NCBI GenBank assembly: GCA_905221115.1
Contig: CAJNBX010000005.1
Coordinates: 62,001-126,000 of the forward strand
Length of the DNA: 64,000 nt
Reading direction: 5' to 3'
Source: a bacterium
GTDB taxonomy: Bacteria; Bacillota; Bacilli; Lactobacillales; Streptococcaceae
Made by a program: the position numbers and the translations under genes. Below are positions 52,986 through 63,916 of the stretch, in pieces; the stretch's first letter is position 1, and each line of letters begins with the position of its first letter. The notes beneath the pieces are model-generated. The model saw only the letters and a program-made list of their open reading frames with translations, searched no databases and was not told the DNA's origin.

Positions 52986-53073
52986 GCAGGTTGGAGTAAG
53001 ATTTTCAGGTTGTCTATCTTGCTAAAAACAAGAAAAAACGATATGATAGATAGTGATAAAAGAGGTATCAAGT

Positions 53074-53637
53074 ATGAAGGAAAAAGACATTCAAAGAGAG
53101 ACAAGCCAGATTGTAGAAGATGTATTGGAAAAGGCCAATTTGAAGCAAGGATCTATCTTTGTTTTGGGCCTTTCTTCTAGTGAAGTGATAGGTGGTCAGA
53201 TTGGCAAGGAATCCAGCCAAGAAATTGGCGAAATCATTGTGAAGACCATCCTAGATATCTTAGAGGAAAAAGGAATTCATCTAGCTGTTCAAGGTTGTGA
53301 ACATGTCAATCGGGCCCTCGTTGTTGAACGTCAGGTTGCAGAGCAGTTTGGTCTGGAAATGGTCAGTGTCCTTCCTACCCTTCATGCAGGAGGTTCAGGT
53401 CAGTTGGCAGCCTTCAAGTTTATGCAAGATCCAGTTGAGGTTGAATTTATCAAGGCTCATGCTGGCTTGGATATCGGAGACACTGCAATTGGCATGCATG
53501 TTAAGCATGTTCAGGTTCCGATTCGCCCTCTTTTGAGAGAGATTGGTCATGCCCACGTAACGGCGCTGGCTAGTCGTCCAAAATTAATTGGAGGTGCGCG
53601 TGCGCATTATCCACAAGATTCTATTAGAAAGTCGTGA
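53074..53637 (+). CDS. TIGR01440/DUF436 family protein (YwlG-like)
   Basis: This 187-residue cytosolic protein matches the YwlG/DUF436 family of unknown function. Family features are [24 protein letters not shown] and a C-terminal [39 protein letters not shown] prefer the ATG at 53074, preceded by aaagaggt, over a GTG 21 bp upstream. It overlaps the putative zmpB start by 4 bp. In pneumococcus the same gene lies before zmpB, as I recall it, but a functional link is not evident. Confidence 0.87.
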   Translation: MKEKDIQRETSQIVEDVLEKANLKQGSIFVLGLSSSEVIGGQIGKESSQEIGEIIVKTILDILEEKGIHLAVQGCEHVNRALVVERQVAEQFGLEMVSVLPTLHAGGSGQLAAFKFMQDPVEVEFIKAHAGLDIGDTAIGMHVKHVQVPIRPLLREIGHAHVTALASRPKLIGGARAHYPQDSIRKS

Positions 53638-56600
53638 AAATGAGAAAAACAAAACAACAACTAGAAAAAATCACCAAATATTCGATTCGTAAGCTAACTG
53701 TTGGGGTAGGTCCTGTAGCCATCGGAGCCTTCCTTTTTGGAGCCAGTGCCCTTTCAGTAGATAAGGTTCAAGCCAATGAAGTTGGCAGTGCTCATAGTGT
53801 TCATTACCGTTATTTGGCGGAGCAGGAATTGACCGAGTCTGAAAAAGCCCTGATTCACCATGAGGTTCCTACAGAATTTCAAGATGATGATATTCTATAT
53901 GTAGTTTATCGTAAGAAGGCAACTAACAGTCAACAACTTCCATACACAGGAAGTAAGGAACTAGCCTTGGCAGGTCTTGGTTTGGCAACGGCTTCTCTAG
54001 CAGTCTTTTTGGTGTCCAAAAAAGGTCGCAAAGAGGTTCTAGGTGTTCTTCTGATTGGTTCTTTAGGAGCTAGCACCTTTGTACCTTACGGGACATTTGC
54101 ATTTGAAAATAAAGAATTGCTTTCTTATAACCAAACTATTTCGGCCTCAACACATGAAGGTTTGGCTGAAGGGATTATCCATATTGATGGCTATGAGTAC
54201 ATTGGATACTTCAAGGAAGCAGAACTCCATCCCTCAAGATCAGCTTCAGCTGAGAAGCCTCAGTTGCCAGTAGAAAAGCAAAATGCAAATGAAATCGAGA
54301 AAACAGAAGTCGTTCAAGAAAGAACTGCTGTCACTCCAGAAACTGTCATCGAAAAATCTGTAGTAGAGAATCCAGTTGCTCCTGCTGTTGAAGAAAAACC
54401 AGTTTCTGAGAAGCCTCAGGTTAGACAGGAAGAGAGCTTGGTGGAGATTCCTTTTGAAACGGTCACAAGTCCAGATGCGAATCTAGCAGAAGGAAAGACT
54501 CGTATCGTCACAGCAGGAGTAAAGGGTCAGCGTCGTCTTGTAACTAAAGTATCGATGGTCAATGGTCAAGAAGTTAGAGAAGTCATTGAAGACCAAGTGG
54601 TTCAAAATCCTGTGCCGCAAGTCATTGCAGTCGGAACTAAGAAAGAGGTGCAACCTACCCCAACTCCAGTACCACAAGCTGAACCAACTCACCAAGTAGC
54701 TAAAGGTACGCAAGAAGAAGGAAAAGAAGGTCAAGCCTTAACACAAGCTGAATTACCAGAGGCTCCAGTTGAAGTAAAAGGAACCCAAGAGGCAGGCAAA
54801 GAAGGTCAAGCCCTAACACAGCCAGAATTGCCAGAAGCTATAGTAGAGTCTAAAGGAACTCAAGAGGTAGGTAAGGAAGGTCAAGCTCTAACACAACCGG
54901 AACTACCAGAGGCTAAAGTAGAGTCTAAAGGAACTCAAGAGGTAGGTAAGGAAGGTCAAGCTCTAACACAACCGGAACTACCAGAGACTAAAGTAGAGTC
55001 TAAGGGAACTCAAGAGGTAGGTAAGGAAGGTCAATCCTTAACGCAACCGGAACTACCAGAAGCTATAGTAGAGTCTAAAGGAACCCAAGAGGAAGGTAAA
55101 GCAGGTCAAGCACTTGTTCAAGATCAATTACCTGAGTATAAGGTGACTGAGGGAACCCTTGTTGAAGAATCAACTACAGAAATTGATTACAAAACTGAAA
55201 CGACTGAGGATCCAACTAAGTATACGGACGAAGAAACTGTCCTACGAAATGGTGAAAAAGGAAGTCAAGTTACAAAAACAATCTATAAAACGGTAGAAGG
55301 TGTCAAAACTGACCAAGTTCTTTCAACTAGTACGGAAGTGACTAAGGAGCCTGTAAATCAACAGGTAAGCCGTGGTACAAAACCAATTGAAGGAACTCTT
55401 GTAGAGGAAAGCATTGAAAAGATTCCATTCGAAGAAAAGATTGAAGAAGATGCTCAACTGAAAAAAGGCTTAGAAGTTGTAGCTCAAGAAGGTAAAGAAG
55501 GTCAGAAAAAAATCACTAAGACCTTTAATACTATCAAAGGAGTTAAGACTGAGGATGCACCAAAAGTAACGGAAGAAGTAATTGAGGCCCCTCAAGACCG
55601 AATTTTGAAACGTGGTACCAAGACCTTTGAAAAACCAGTATTGACCATCACTGCAGTTGAACCTAAGGATTTGAAACGTATTTCAGATGTTAAATACAGT
55701 CTAGAAAATCCAAGCAAGGCAGCCATTAAATCTATCACCTTAACTCTGAAAAAAGGTGATGAGATTGTGAAAACATTGAATGTTTCACCTGACAACTTAA
55801 CAGCTAACCTGACAGATTTGCAATACTACAAAGATTATAAGATTGAAACTAAGATGGTTTATGACCGTGGTGAAGGCGATGAGGAAGTAGTTCTGAATGA
55901 AGAACCTCTAAGAATTGACCTCAAAAAAGTTGAAATCAAAAATATCAAAGAAACAAGCTTGATGAGTGTGGACGCTGACGGTAATGAAACAGATACTAGT
56001 TTGCTTACAGAAAAACCAGCTGATGTTGTCCCACTTTACCTACGAGTTACAACTCACGACAACAAGGTTACACGACTTGCTGTTGACAAGATTGAAGAAG
56101 TAGAAAAAGACGGAAAAACTTTATATAAAGTTACTGCCAAAGCACCAGACTTAGTTCAACGTAATGCTGATAACACACTTAGCGAAGAGTATGTTCATTA
56201 CTTTGAAAAACAAAAAGCAAAAGAAGGTAATGTTTACTACAACTTCAATGAGCTTGTAAAAGATATGAAAGCTAACCCTAGCGGTGAGTTCAAACTTGGT
56301 GCAGATCTAAATGCAGCTAATGTACCAACTCCAAATAAAGAGTATGTTCCTGGTACATTTAAAGGTAAGTTATCAAGTGTTGAGGGACAACGTTATTCAA
56401 TCCACAATATGACACGTCAATTATTTGGTGGTATTGAAGGTGGTTCGGTTAAAGATGTTAATTTAGCTAATGTCGATATTAATATGCCTTGGATTGATAA
56501 CATTTCAGCTCTTGCTAGAACTGTTAAGAATGCTACTGTTGAGAATATTAAAGTAACTGGTAGCATAACTGGTAGAGATGGAATTGCCGGACTTGTTAAC

Positions 56601-59600
56601 AAATTAGATAACGGCGGACAGCTTACTAATGTTGCTTATATCGGTAAACTTACTGGTGTAGGTGATAGAGGATGGGATTTCGCTGGTATGGTTGGTGAAA
56701 TCTGGAAAGGTAATGTTGATAAAGGATATGTAGAAGCTGATATAGTTGCTAATAAAGCTCGTATCGGTGGATTTGTCGCTAGATCAGATAACGGTTCTGA
56801 TCCTAACGGAATTGGTAAATATGGTTCTGCTCGTAATGCTGTTACGAAAGGAACTATTAAGGTAAATACACCTGTTGAAGTAGGTGGTTTCCTTAGTAAG
56901 AACTGGGCATGGGGTAAAGTTGCAGACTCTGTGTCTATGATGAAAGTTGAAAATGGTGAAGTGTTCTATGGATCTAAAGATATTGACGAAGATGGGGGAT
57001 ACTTCTCAAATAACGCTTTAGAACGTAACTTTATCGTGAAAGATGTAAGTACAGGTAAACGTTCATTTAAATTCTCTGTTTCTAACCGAATTAAAGAAGT
57101 GTCTCAAGATGAAGCTGACCAGAAAATTGCAACATTAGGAATTACGGCTAATGATTATGTTATCAATCCTCTTGTTTCAGATACATTAAATAATGTTAAA
57201 CCAAAATCTGACACTTACAAAGATACTCAAGATTACGATGCTTCTCGTGAACTTGCATACCGTAATATTGAAAAACTTCAACCATTCTACAACAAAGAAT
57301 GGATTGTAAATCAAGGAAATAAATTAGCCGCTGATAGTCCATTAATGACTAAAGAAGTATTGTCTGTAACTGCAATGAAAGGCAATGACTTTGTCACAGA
57401 CCTTACAGATGCCGACCATATTATGGTTCACTACGCGGATAAGACAAAAGATATCTTTACGATTTCTCCTAAGGACTCTCAAGTTAAGCAAGTAAAAGAG
57501 TACAGTGTCGCTGAGCTTGGTGAAGTTGTGTACACACCAAACATGGTTGTTAAAGATCGTGCTGACTTAATCAGTGCTATCGAAAGCAAATTAAGTTCAG
57601 TTGAATTGCAATCTGACCCGATTTATCAACACTTGGGTAGAACTGGTGGCAACAAAGTCAATGCAATTAAGGACTTGTACCTAGAAGAAAGCTTCAAGTA
57701 TGTTAAAGATAATCTTACTCAATTCGTTACGAAGTTAGTAGAAAATGAAGATCACCAGCTTAACACTGATGAAGCTGCAAAACGTGCCTTGATTAAGAAA
57801 ATTGATGACAATAAAGCTGCAGTTCTTCTCGGATTATCTTACCTAAATCGTTACTACGGTGTTAAATTCGATGACTTTAATATTAAAGAATTAATGCTAT
57901 TCAAACCGGACTTCTATGGTAAGAATGTTAATGTGTTAGACTTCTTGATTAAAGTTGGTTCTAAAGAAAGTAACATTAAAGGTGATAGAACTTTAGAAGC
58001 TTATCGCGAAACGATCGGTGGAGTTATCGGTATAGGCGAGTTAAACAGTTTCTTAGACTATAATATGCGTCTATTCACAAGTGATACAGATTTAAACGAT
58101 TGGTTCATAAAAGCTACTAAAGATAATGTATATATCGTTGAACCTAAAACAACAACTCCTGAATTTGCTGATAAGAAACACAGAGCCTACGAGGGATTAA
58201 ACAACGACATGCATGGCAAGATGATTCTACCACTTCTTAACTTGAAAGATGCTCATATGTTCTTAATCTCAACATATAACACTATGGCTTACAGTTCATT
58301 TGAAAAATACGGTAAGAATACTGCAGAAGAACGCGAAGCATTCAAAGCTGAAATCAATAAAGTCGCTAAGGGTCAACAAAATTACCTAGACTTCTGGTCT
58401 CGTCTATCATTAGATAAAGTTCGTAATCAACTGCTTAAGAGCAATAACATGGTTCCAACTCCTGTGTTAGATAACCAAAATTATAAAGGAATCAGCACAG
58501 ATAAATACGGACATACGAATAGTGGTAAAGACGTAGCACCTATCCGTGAATTATACGGACCAACAGGACGTTATCATGCAACTGACTGGCGTATGGGAGC
58601 TGTAGCTCGTATTTACGGTAATCCTTATAAGGATGATTCAGTCTTCTTCATGGTTACTGATATGATTAGTGACTTTGGTATCTCAGCCTTCACTCACGAA
58701 ACGACTCACGTAAACGACCGTATGGTTTACTTAGGTGGTTCTAGACACCGTGAAGGTACTGACCTAGAAGCATTTGCACAAGGTATGTTGCAATCACCTG
58801 CTGAAACAAGTCCAAACGGTGACTTCAAAGCACTTGGATTAAACATGGCATATGAACGTCCAAATGACGGAAATCAATGGTATAACACAAATCCAAATGA
58901 CCTTACATCTCGCGCTGAAATCGATCATTACATGAAAGGTTTCAACGATACTCTAATGCTTCTTGATTATCTTGAAGGAGAAGCTGTTCTTGATAAAGGC
59001 AGCAAAGAACTAAACAACGCTTGGTTCAAGAAAGTTGCTAAGAAATTACGTAACGCTAATACGAAGAACCAATACGATGAGGTTCGTGATTTGAATGCAG
59101 AAGAAAAAGAATATAACTTAACTTCTGTTAACGATCTAGTAGACAAGAACTTCATGACCAAACACGGTCCTGGTAATGGTACTTATGACCCAACTGGATT
59201 TGGCTCTGCCTATGTAACGGTGCCTATCACTGCTGGTATCTATGGTGGTAATACAAGTGAAGGAGCTCCAGGCTCTATGTCATTCAAACATAACACATTC
59301 CGTATGTGGGGTTACTTTGGATATGAAAAAGGCTTCTTAAACTACGCTTCTAACATGTTGAAAAATGAGTCTAAACAGGCTGGTCATGCTACTCTAGGTG
59401 ATGACTTTATCATTAAGAAAGTTTCTGATGGTAAATTTAAGACTCTAGAAGATTGGAAGAAAGCATACTTCAAAGAAGTTGTTGATAAGGCTAAAGCAGG
59501 ATTTAATGCTGTTGAAATCGATGGAACAACTTATAATAGTTACGATGAATTAAAACAAGCATTTGCTGAAGCAGTTGATAAAGATAAAGCTACTCTTAAA

Positions 59601-59702
59601 AATGGATCAGTTAAATTTGATAATACTGTATCACTTAAAGAAAAAATCTTCAAGAAACTTCTTCAACAAACAAATAGCTTTAAAACTTCAATCTTTAAAT
59701 AA
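53634..59702 (+). CDS. zmpB: Zinc metalloprotease ZmpB, M26 family
   Basis: This 2,022-residue surface protease has a YSIRK-type signal ([19 protein letters not shown]). The sortase motif LPYTG lies near the N-terminus (about residue 102), followed by two hydrophobic helices. Three G5-type domains (near 265-335, 500-575 and 580-660) and six 25-residue repeats (357-506) are next. The M26 catalytic region holds HETTH (His1688, Glu1689, His1692), with Glu1707 or Glu1712 as the third zinc ligand. This N-terminal anchoring is characteristic of M26 proteases. Pneumococcal ZmpB affects inflammation; IgA1 proteases belong to the same family, and HETTH replaces the HEMTH of some relatives. The start could also be the ATG at 53640. 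Confidence 0.92.
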   Translation: MKMRKTKQQLEKITKYSIRKLTVGVGPVAIGAFLFGASALSVDKVQANEVGSAHSVHYRYLAEQELTESEKALIHHEVPTEFQDDDILYVVYRKKATNSQQLPYTGSKELALAGLGLATASLAVFLVSKKGRKEVLGVLLIGSLGASTFVPYGTFAFENKELLSYNQTISASTHEGLAEGIIHIDGYEYIGYFKEAELHPSRSASAEKPQLPVEKQNANEIEKTEVVQERTAVTPETVIEKSVVENPVAPAVEEKPVSEKPQVRQEESLVEIPFETVTSPDANLAEGKTRIVTAGVKGQRRLVTKVSMVNGQEVREVIEDQVVQNPVPQVIAVGTKKEVQPTPTPVPQAEPTHQVAKGTQEEGKEGQALTQAELPEAPVEVKGTQEAGKEGQALTQPELPEAIVESKGTQEVGKEGQALTQPELPEAKVESKGTQEVGKEGQALTQPELPETKVESKGTQEVGKEGQSLTQPELPEAIVESKGTQEEGKAGQALVQDQLPEYKVTEGTLVEESTTEIDYKTETTEDPTKYTDEETVLRNGEKGSQVTKTIYKTVEGVKTDQVLSTSTEVTKEPVNQQVSRGTKPIEGTLVEESIEKIPFEEKIEEDAQLKKGLEVVAQEGKEGQKKITKTFNTIKGVKTEDAPKVTEEVIEAPQDRILKRGTKTFEKPVLTITAVEPKDLKRISDVKYSLENPSKAAIKSITLTLKKGDEIVKTLNVSPDNLTANLTDLQYYKDYKIETKMVYDRGEGDEEVVLNEEPLRIDLKKVEIKNIKETSLMSVDADGNETDTSLLTEKPADVVPLYLRVTTHDNKVTRLAVDKIEEVEKDGKTLYKVTAKAPDLVQRNADNTLSEEYVHYFEKQKAKEGNVYYNFNELVKDMKANPSGEFKLGADLNAANVPTPNKEYVPGTFKGKLSSVEGQRYSIHNMTRQLFGGIEGGSVKDVNLANVDINMPWIDNISALARTVKNATVENIKVTGSITGRDGIAGLVNKLDNGGQLTNVAYIGKLTGVGDRGWDFAGMVGEIWKGNVDKGYVEADIVANKARIGGFVARSDNGSDPNGIGKYGSARNAVTKGTIKVNTPVEVGGFLSKNWAWGKVADSVSMMKVENGEVFYGSKDIDEDGGYFSNNALERNFIVKDVSTGKRSFKFSVSNRIKEVSQDEADQKIATLGITANDYVINPLVSDTLNNVKPKSDTYKDTQDYDASRELAYRNIEKLQPFYNKEWIVNQGNKLAADSPLMTKEVLSVTAMKGNDFVTDLTDADHIMVHYADKTKDIFTISPKDSQVKQVKEYSVAELGEVVYTPNMVVKDRADLISAIESKLSSVELQSDPIYQHLGRTGGNKVNAIKDLYLEESFKYVKDNLTQFVTKLVENEDHQLNTDEAAKRALIKKIDDNKAAVLLGLSYLNRYYGVKFDDFNIKELMLFKPDFYGKNVNVLDFLIKVGSKESNIKGDRTLEAYRETIGGVIGIGELNSFLDYNMRLFTSDTDLNDWFIKATKDNVYIVEPKTTTPEFADKKHRAYEGLNNDMHGKMILPLLNLKDAHMFLISTYNTMAYSSFEKYGKNTAEEREAFKAEINKVAKGQQNYLDFWSRLSLDKVRNQLLKSNNMVPTPVLDNQNYKGISTDKYGHTNSGKDVAPIRELYGPTGRYHATDWRMGAVARIYGNPYKDDSVFFMVTDMISDFGISAFTHETTHVNDRMVYLGGSRHREGTDLEAFAQGMLQSPAETSPNGDFKALGLNMAYERPNDGNQWYNTNPNDLTSRAEIDHYMKGFNDTLMLLDYLEGEAVLDKGSKELNNAWFKKVAKKLRNANTKNQYDEVRDLNAEEKEYNLTSVNDLVDKNFMTKHGPGNGTYDPTGFGSAYVTVPITAGIYGGNTSEGAPGSMSFKHNTFRMWGYFGYEKGFLNYASNMLKNESKQAGHATLGDDFIIKKVSDGKFKTLEDWKKAYFKEVVDKAKAGFNAVEIDGTTYNSYDELKQAFAEAVDKDKATLKNGSVKFDNTVSLKEKIFKKLLQQTNSFKTSIFK
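54702..55151 (+). repeat. Six 75-bp tandem repeats in zmpB
   Basis: Each unit encodes 25 residues of the form [20 protein letters not shown] plus a variable end. Units start at 54702, 54777, 54852, 54927, 55002 and 55077. Units three and four are almost identical at DNA level, which indicates recent duplication. They form the linker between the membrane anchor and the later G5 domains. Confidence 0.95.
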
Positions 59703-59711
59703 TCGAAATCT

Positions 59712-59747
59712 CTCATCTGCTTTGCAGATGAGGGTTTTCTTTTTTTG
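59712..59747 (+). terminator. Terminator of zmpB
   Basis: CTCATCTGC (59712-59720) pairs with GCAGATGAG (59724-59732), followed by a T-rich run. Confidence 0.92.
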
Positions 59748-59756
59748 TGCTATACT
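59748..59756 (+). promoter_or_regulatory. Extended -10 promoter of pabB
   Basis: TGC-TATACT (59748-59756). The expected transcription start is the A of the ATG at 59763, six bases after the -10. Confidence 0.6.
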
Positions 59757-59762
59757 TAAGGT

Positions 59763-61484
59763 ATGCATAGAAAAACAGTGATTGATTTTAGGGCTTTGGG
59801 GGAGAGATACACCTTTACCCAGCCTATCAAAGAGTTAAAAACGAGAGATTTAGCGGAAGTAACAGCCTTGCTGGCACAAGTGGAAAGATACCAAGAGCAA
59901 GGCTATTATGTGGTAGGCTATGTCAGCTACGAGGCTGCACCTGCTTTTGAGGAGAAATTAGCAGTTCACAAGGCACCTTTACTGGACGAGTATTTGCTTT
60001 ACTTTACTGTTCACGATAAGGTGGAGACCTCCCCTATTCCTTTGACTTATGATGAGGTTGATTTGCCTTCAAATTGGCAGGAAGTAACATCTGCAGCAGA
60101 CTATGAAAAGGCGATTGCCCAGATCCATCATCATTTGCGGCAGGGAGACACCTATCAGGTCAACTACACCGTCCAACTCAAGCAAGATTTAAGTGCCAAT
60201 CCTTTTGCCATCTACAATCGTATGGTGGTAGAGCAGGAGGCGGGCTACAATGCCTATGTTGAACATGATGAGATGGCAGTGATTTCCATGAGCCCGGAGC
60301 TCTTTTTTGAGCAGAATGGTCGCGAGTTGACAACGCGACCAATGAAGGGAACGACTCAGCGTGGCGTGACCGACCAAGAAGACCTTGCCCAAGCTAGTTG
60401 GTTAGAACAGGATCCCAAAAATCGCTCTGAAAACATGATGATTGTGGACCTCTTGCGCAACGATATGAACCGTATTTCTGAAGTGGGCAGTGAGTATGTG
60501 GAGCGTCTGTGTCAGGTAGAACAGTATTCGACTGTCTGGCAGATGACTTCAACCATCAAGAGTCAGTTGCGAGAGAACATTGACCTTGTTGAAATATTCC
60601 GTTCTCTCTTTCCTTGTGGTTCCATAACGGGAGCTCCGAAAATTGCGACAATGGAGATTATCAAGGACTTGGAGCCACAACCACGCGGAGTCTACTGCGG
60701 AACGATTGGTCTCTTGCTTCCAAATGGACGACGGATTTTTAATGTTGCTATCCGGACTATTCAACTGCATCAAGGGAAAGCCATCTATGGAGTTGGCGGA
60801 GGCATTACATGGGATAGCACTTGGGAATCTGAATACCGCGAGGTTCATCAAAAGGCAGCTGTTCTTTATCGTAAACAAGCTCGTTTTCAGCTGATTACTA
60901 CTGGAAAAATCAGTCAGAAGAGCTTGCTGTTTGAAGATCAACATTTGGAAAGACTGAGAAAAGCTAGTAGATATTTTGCTTATCCTTTTTACCCAGAAAT
61001 TTTGAGACAAAAGATTGAAGCAGAGTGTCAGACTTGTGATGCTAATCAAGATTACCGCTTGCGAATTTCTCTCAGCAAATCTGGAGAGATAGAACTTAGT
61101 CGACAAATCTTAACATCCCTTAGTCCAAGTTTTTGCGAGGCCGAACTTTGTCTGCAAGAAGCAGATTTGAATCAAGCATTTACCTATTTTAAAACGACTC
61201 ATAGACCACACTTGACTCTAGGGAAACAGGAAATCATTTACCATAATGTAAAAGGAGAACTGCTTGAAACCTCTATCGGAAATTTAGTTTTGAAAATCGC
61301 TGGGAAACTCTACACACCGCCTATCCGATTGGGAATCTTGCCAGGAATTTACCGTCAGCATTTGCTGGAAACAGGACAGGTAGAAGAGAAAGTCTTGACC
61401 TTGGCAGATTTAGCCCAAGCAGAAGCTATCTACGGCTGTAATGCAGTGAGAGGCTTGTATGAATTAAGCCTAGAGGAGAATTAG
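59763..61484 (+). CDS. pabB: Aminodeoxychorismate synthase component I fused to aminodeoxychorismate lyase (PabB-PabC)
   Basis: This 573-residue fusion makes p-aminobenzoate for folate synthesis. The PabB part (about 1-355) shows the chorismate-binding motifs RPMKGTTQRG, NRSENMMIVDLLRNDMNRIS and PCGSITGAPKIATMEIIKDLE. The C-terminal part (about 370-573) is a class IV PLP lyase domain (LLFEDQHLERLRKASRYF, ETSIGNLVLKIAGKLYTPPIRLGILPGIYRQHLL). Amide transfer needs a PabA glutaminase encoded elsewhere. The fused form is common in streptococci. There is no ribosome-binding site, so translation of a leaderless mRNA is likely. The downstream hydrolase gene starts at the base after its stop. Confidence 0.9.
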   Translation: MHRKTVIDFRALGERYTFTQPIKELKTRDLAEVTALLAQVERYQEQGYYVVGYVSYEAAPAFEEKLAVHKAPLLDEYLLYFTVHDKVETSPIPLTYDEVDLPSNWQEVTSAADYEKAIAQIHHHLRQGDTYQVNYTVQLKQDLSANPFAIYNRMVVEQEAGYNAYVEHDEMAVISMSPELFFEQNGRELTTRPMKGTTQRGVTDQEDLAQASWLEQDPKNRSENMMIVDLLRNDMNRISEVGSEYVERLCQVEQYSTVWQMTSTIKSQLRENIDLVEIFRSLFPCGSITGAPKIATMEIIKDLEPQPRGVYCGTIGLLLPNGRRIFNVAIRTIQLHQGKAIYGVGGGITWDSTWESEYREVHQKAAVLYRKQARFQLITTGKISQKSLLFEDQHLERLRKASRYFAYPFYPEILRQKIEAECQTCDANQDYRLRISLSKSGEIELSRQILTSLSPSFCEAELCLQEADLNQAFTYFKTTHRPHLTLGKQEIIYHNVKGELLETSIGNLVLKIAGKLYTPPIRLGILPGIYRQHLLETGQVEEKVLTLADLAQAEAIYGCNAVRGLYELSLEEN

Positions 61485-62102
61485 ATGAAGCTGATATTTT
61501 TGCACGGGTTAGGGCAGTCAGCAGAATCTTGGAAAGAAGTTCGGAATCTACTGACAGATTATCCTTCTGAGGCTATCGAGTTATTTCCTTCTGGAGTTAG
61601 TAGCTATCAAAAAGCCAAGGGGCGAGTATATCATTACCTAGCTCAAGAGACAGAACCTTTTGTTTTGGTTGGATTGTCTTTAGGTGCTGCCCTGGCACTA
61701 GAACTTTCCAGTTATGATTTACCAAATCTCCGAGCTTTGGTTCTATCAGGATGTCCACTTAAATTGTCCGGTAATATCCTATTTTATCTTCAGTTGCTGA
61801 TTTTTAAACTACTTCCCAAAAGAGCATTTGAAAAACAGGGAGTAGATAAGACTCTTATGGTCGGAGTTTCTGATGAATTGAAGACACTTGATTTAACGGA
61901 TATAGCAGGAATTTGCCCCTATCCAACCTTACTAATTTGTGGCAGCAAAGATAAACCGAATCTTAGTTCTATGAGAAGTCTTCATAAACTAATATCAGAA
62001 TCCCAATTTCAGATTATCCCAGACGGCCCTCATGTCTTGAATAAGGAAAAACCAAAGGAGTTTGTAGAAAATACTAGAAGTTTCCTTGAATTGCTGAAAT
62101 AA
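61485..62102 (+). CDS. Alpha/beta hydrolase
   Basis: This 205-residue protein has the alpha/beta hydrolase fold. LIFLHGLGQSAESWKEV forms the oxyanion hole region. VLVGLSLGAALALEL carries the nucleophile Ser in GxSxG. LLICGSKDKPN likely holds the acid, and IPDGPHVLN the catalytic His. The substrate is unknown; small esters are likely. It begins at the base after the pabB stop with gaggag upstream, so the two genes are coupled. The cap domain is short. Confidence 0.85.
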   Translation: MKLIFLHGLGQSAESWKEVRNLLTDYPSEAIELFPSGVSSYQKAKGRVYHYLAQETEPFVLVGLSLGAALALELSSYDLPNLRALVLSGCPLKLSGNILFYLQLLIFKLLPKRAFEKQGVDKTLMVGVSDELKTLDLTDIAGICPYPTLLICGSKDKPNLSSMRSLHKLISESQFQIIPDGPHVLNKEKPKEFVENTRSFLELLK

Positions 62103-62151
62103 GTTTGATAAAATAATATTGAAATCGATAACATTCCTATAGGAGAAAGTA

Positions 62152-62844
62152 ATAAACAAACGTCTATTTTTTAAAATGAGTTTGGCGACGTTGTCAGTTT
62201 TAGCTTTGTTTTCACAACCAGTTTTAGCAGAAGAAAACATCCGTTTTTCTAGCTGTAAGGAAGCTTGGGCTAATGGCTATTCAGATCTTCATGAGGGAGA
62301 CCCTGGTTATTCTGTCAAGTTAGACCGCGATCATGATGGTGTGGCTTGCGAATTGAAAAATGCCCCTAAGGGCGCCTTTAAAGCAAAACAAGCAACTGTG
62401 GCTCAAACTGATACAAGTTCAGCAACAACAAGTGGCTGGGTTAAGCAGGACGGTGCTTGGTACTACTTTGATGGAAATGGAAATCCAGTGAAAAATGCTT
62501 GGCAGGGAAGCTATTACCTGAAAGCAGACGGGAAAATGGCCCAGAGCGAATGGATTTATGATGATTCTTATCAGGCTTGGTATTACTTGAAATCAGGTGG
62601 ATCTTATGCTTACAGTACATGGCAAGGAAATTACTATTTGAAATCAGATGGTAAAATGGCACAAGGTGAGTGGGTTTATGACTCTTCTTACCAAGCCTGG
62701 TATTACTTGAAATCAGATGGTTCTTATGCTCGCAATGCATGGCAAGGAAACTACTATTTGAAATCAGATGGTAAAATGGCTAAAAATGAGCGAGTTGATG
62801 GAGGCCGTTATTATGTAGATGCTTCAGGTCTCTGGAAACCATAA
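62152..62844 (+). CDS. Secreted Excalibur / choline-binding-repeat protein with apparent ATA start
   Basis: The protein has a signal peptide ending QPVLAEE. An Excalibur calcium-binding domain follows (FSSCKEAWANGYSDLHEGD...DRDHDGVACE; DxDxDG). Aromatic Trp/Tyr/Gly repeats of the choline-binding type (GWVKQDGAWYYFD, YQAWYYLKS, TWQGNYYLKSDGKMAQ) complete it. It should attach to phosphocholine on teichoic acids. AGGAG (62141-62145) lies 6 bp before an ATA codon at 62152, which gives a normal signal peptide starting (M)NKRLFFKMSL. The next in-frame ATG, at 62176, lacks a ribosome-binding site and the basic n-region. An in-frame TAG at 62140 rules out starts further upstream. I therefore annotate from the ATA. 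Full length is 230 residues. Confidence 0.78.
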   Translation: MNKRLFFKMSLATLSVLALFSQPVLAEENIRFSSCKEAWANGYSDLHEGDPGYSVKLDRDHDGVACELKNAPKGAFKAKQATVAQTDTSSATTSGWVKQDGAWYYFDGNGNPVKNAWQGSYYLKADGKMAQSEWIYDDSYQAWYYLKSGGSYAYSTWQGNYYLKSDGKMAQGEWVYDSSYQAWYYLKSDGSYARNAWQGNYYLKSDGKMAKNERVDGGRYYVDASGLWKP

Positions 62845-62868
62845 GTCAGGATAAAATCCAGAAAGTTA

Positions 62869-62907
62869 ATGCAAACCTTTGCATAAGCAACTAAAATTTG
62901 TTATACT
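62869..62907 (+). promoter_or_regulatory. Glucokinase promoter with palindrome over the -35
   Basis: TTGCAT (62879-62884), 17 bp, TATACT (62902-62907). A palindrome with 7-bp arms, ATGCAAA-cc-TTTGCAT (62869-62884), covers the whole -35 hexamer and may be an operator. Confidence 0.65.
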
Positions 62908-62955
62908 AGTACTGTAAGCATTTTCAATTAATTCATAATGAAAAAGGAGAATATG

Positions 62956-63915
62956 ATGAGTCAAAAGATTATTGGGATTGACCTTGGTGGAACTTCTATC
63001 AAATTTGCAATCTTAACAACAGCAGGAGAAATCCAAGAAAAATGGTCTATCAAGACTAACATTTTGGATGAGGGAAGTCATATCGTTGATGATATGATTG
63101 AGTCTATTCAGCATCGTTTAGACTTGCTTGGATTGGCAGCAGCGGACTTCCAAGGAATTGGGATGGGTTCACCAGGTGTGGTTGACCGTGAAAAAGGAAC
63201 TGTTATTGGTGCCTACAACTTGAACTGGAAAACCCTTCAACCAATCAAAGAAAAGATTGAAAAAGCCTTGGGTATTCCATTCTTCATCGACAATGATGCC
63301 AACGTGGCAGCTCTTGGTGAACGTTGGATGGGTGCTGGTGATAACCAACCAGACGTTGTCTTTATGACACTTGGCACTGGTGTTGGTGGCGGTATCGTCG
63401 CAGAAGGCAAATTGCTTCATGGTGTTGCTGGTGCAGCAGGTGAGCTTGGGCACATAACTGTTGACTTTGACCAACCAATCGCATGTACTTGCGGTAAGAA
63501 AGGCTGCCTTGAGACAGTTGCTTCAGCAACAGGGATTGTCAACTTGACTCGTCGCTATGCCGATGAATACGAAGGCGATGCAACCTTGAAACGCTTGATT
63601 GATAACGGAGAAGAAGTAACTGCTAAGACTGTCTTTGACCTTGCAAAAGAAGGAGACGACCTTGCCTTGATCGTTTACCGTAATTTCTCACGTTACTTGG
63701 GAATCGCTTGTGCTAATATTGGTTCAATCCTAAACCCATCAACAATCGTCATCGGTGGTGGTGTGTCAGCTGCGGGAGAATTCCTTCTACAAGGTGTTCA
63801 AAAAGTCTATGACGAAAATACTTTCCCACAAGTACGCACATCAACAAAATTAGCTCTTGCAACTCTAGGAAATGACGCTGGGGTTATCGGAGCAGCATCA
63901 CTTGTACTGCAATAA
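62956..63915 (+). CDS. gki: ROK-family glucokinase
   Basis: This 319-residue enzyme phosphorylates glucose with ATP. The ATP motif is IIGIDLGGTSIKFAIL. The sugar-binding FIDNDANVAALGERW and ELGHITVD segments and the zinc site CTCGKKGCLE mark the ROK family. The start at 62956 is 6 bp after AAGGAG (62944-62949); the ATGs at 62938 and 62953 are in frame but poorly spaced. gki is one of the loci used in pneumococcal MLST. A terminator follows. Confidence 0.93.
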   Translation: MSQKIIGIDLGGTSIKFAILTTAGEIQEKWSIKTNILDEGSHIVDDMIESIQHRLDLLGLAAADFQGIGMGSPGVVDREKGTVIGAYNLNWKTLQPIKEKIEKALGIPFFIDNDANVAALGERWMGAGDNQPDVVFMTLGTGVGGGIVAEGKLLHGVAGAAGELGHITVDFDQPIACTCGKKGCLETVASATGIVNLTRRYADEYEGDATLKRLIDNGEEVTAKTVFDLAKEGDDLALIVYRNFSRYLGIACANIGSILNPSTIVIGGGVSAAGEFLLQGVQKVYDENTFPQVRTSTKLALATLGNDAGVIGAASLVLQ

Positions 63916-63916
63916 A

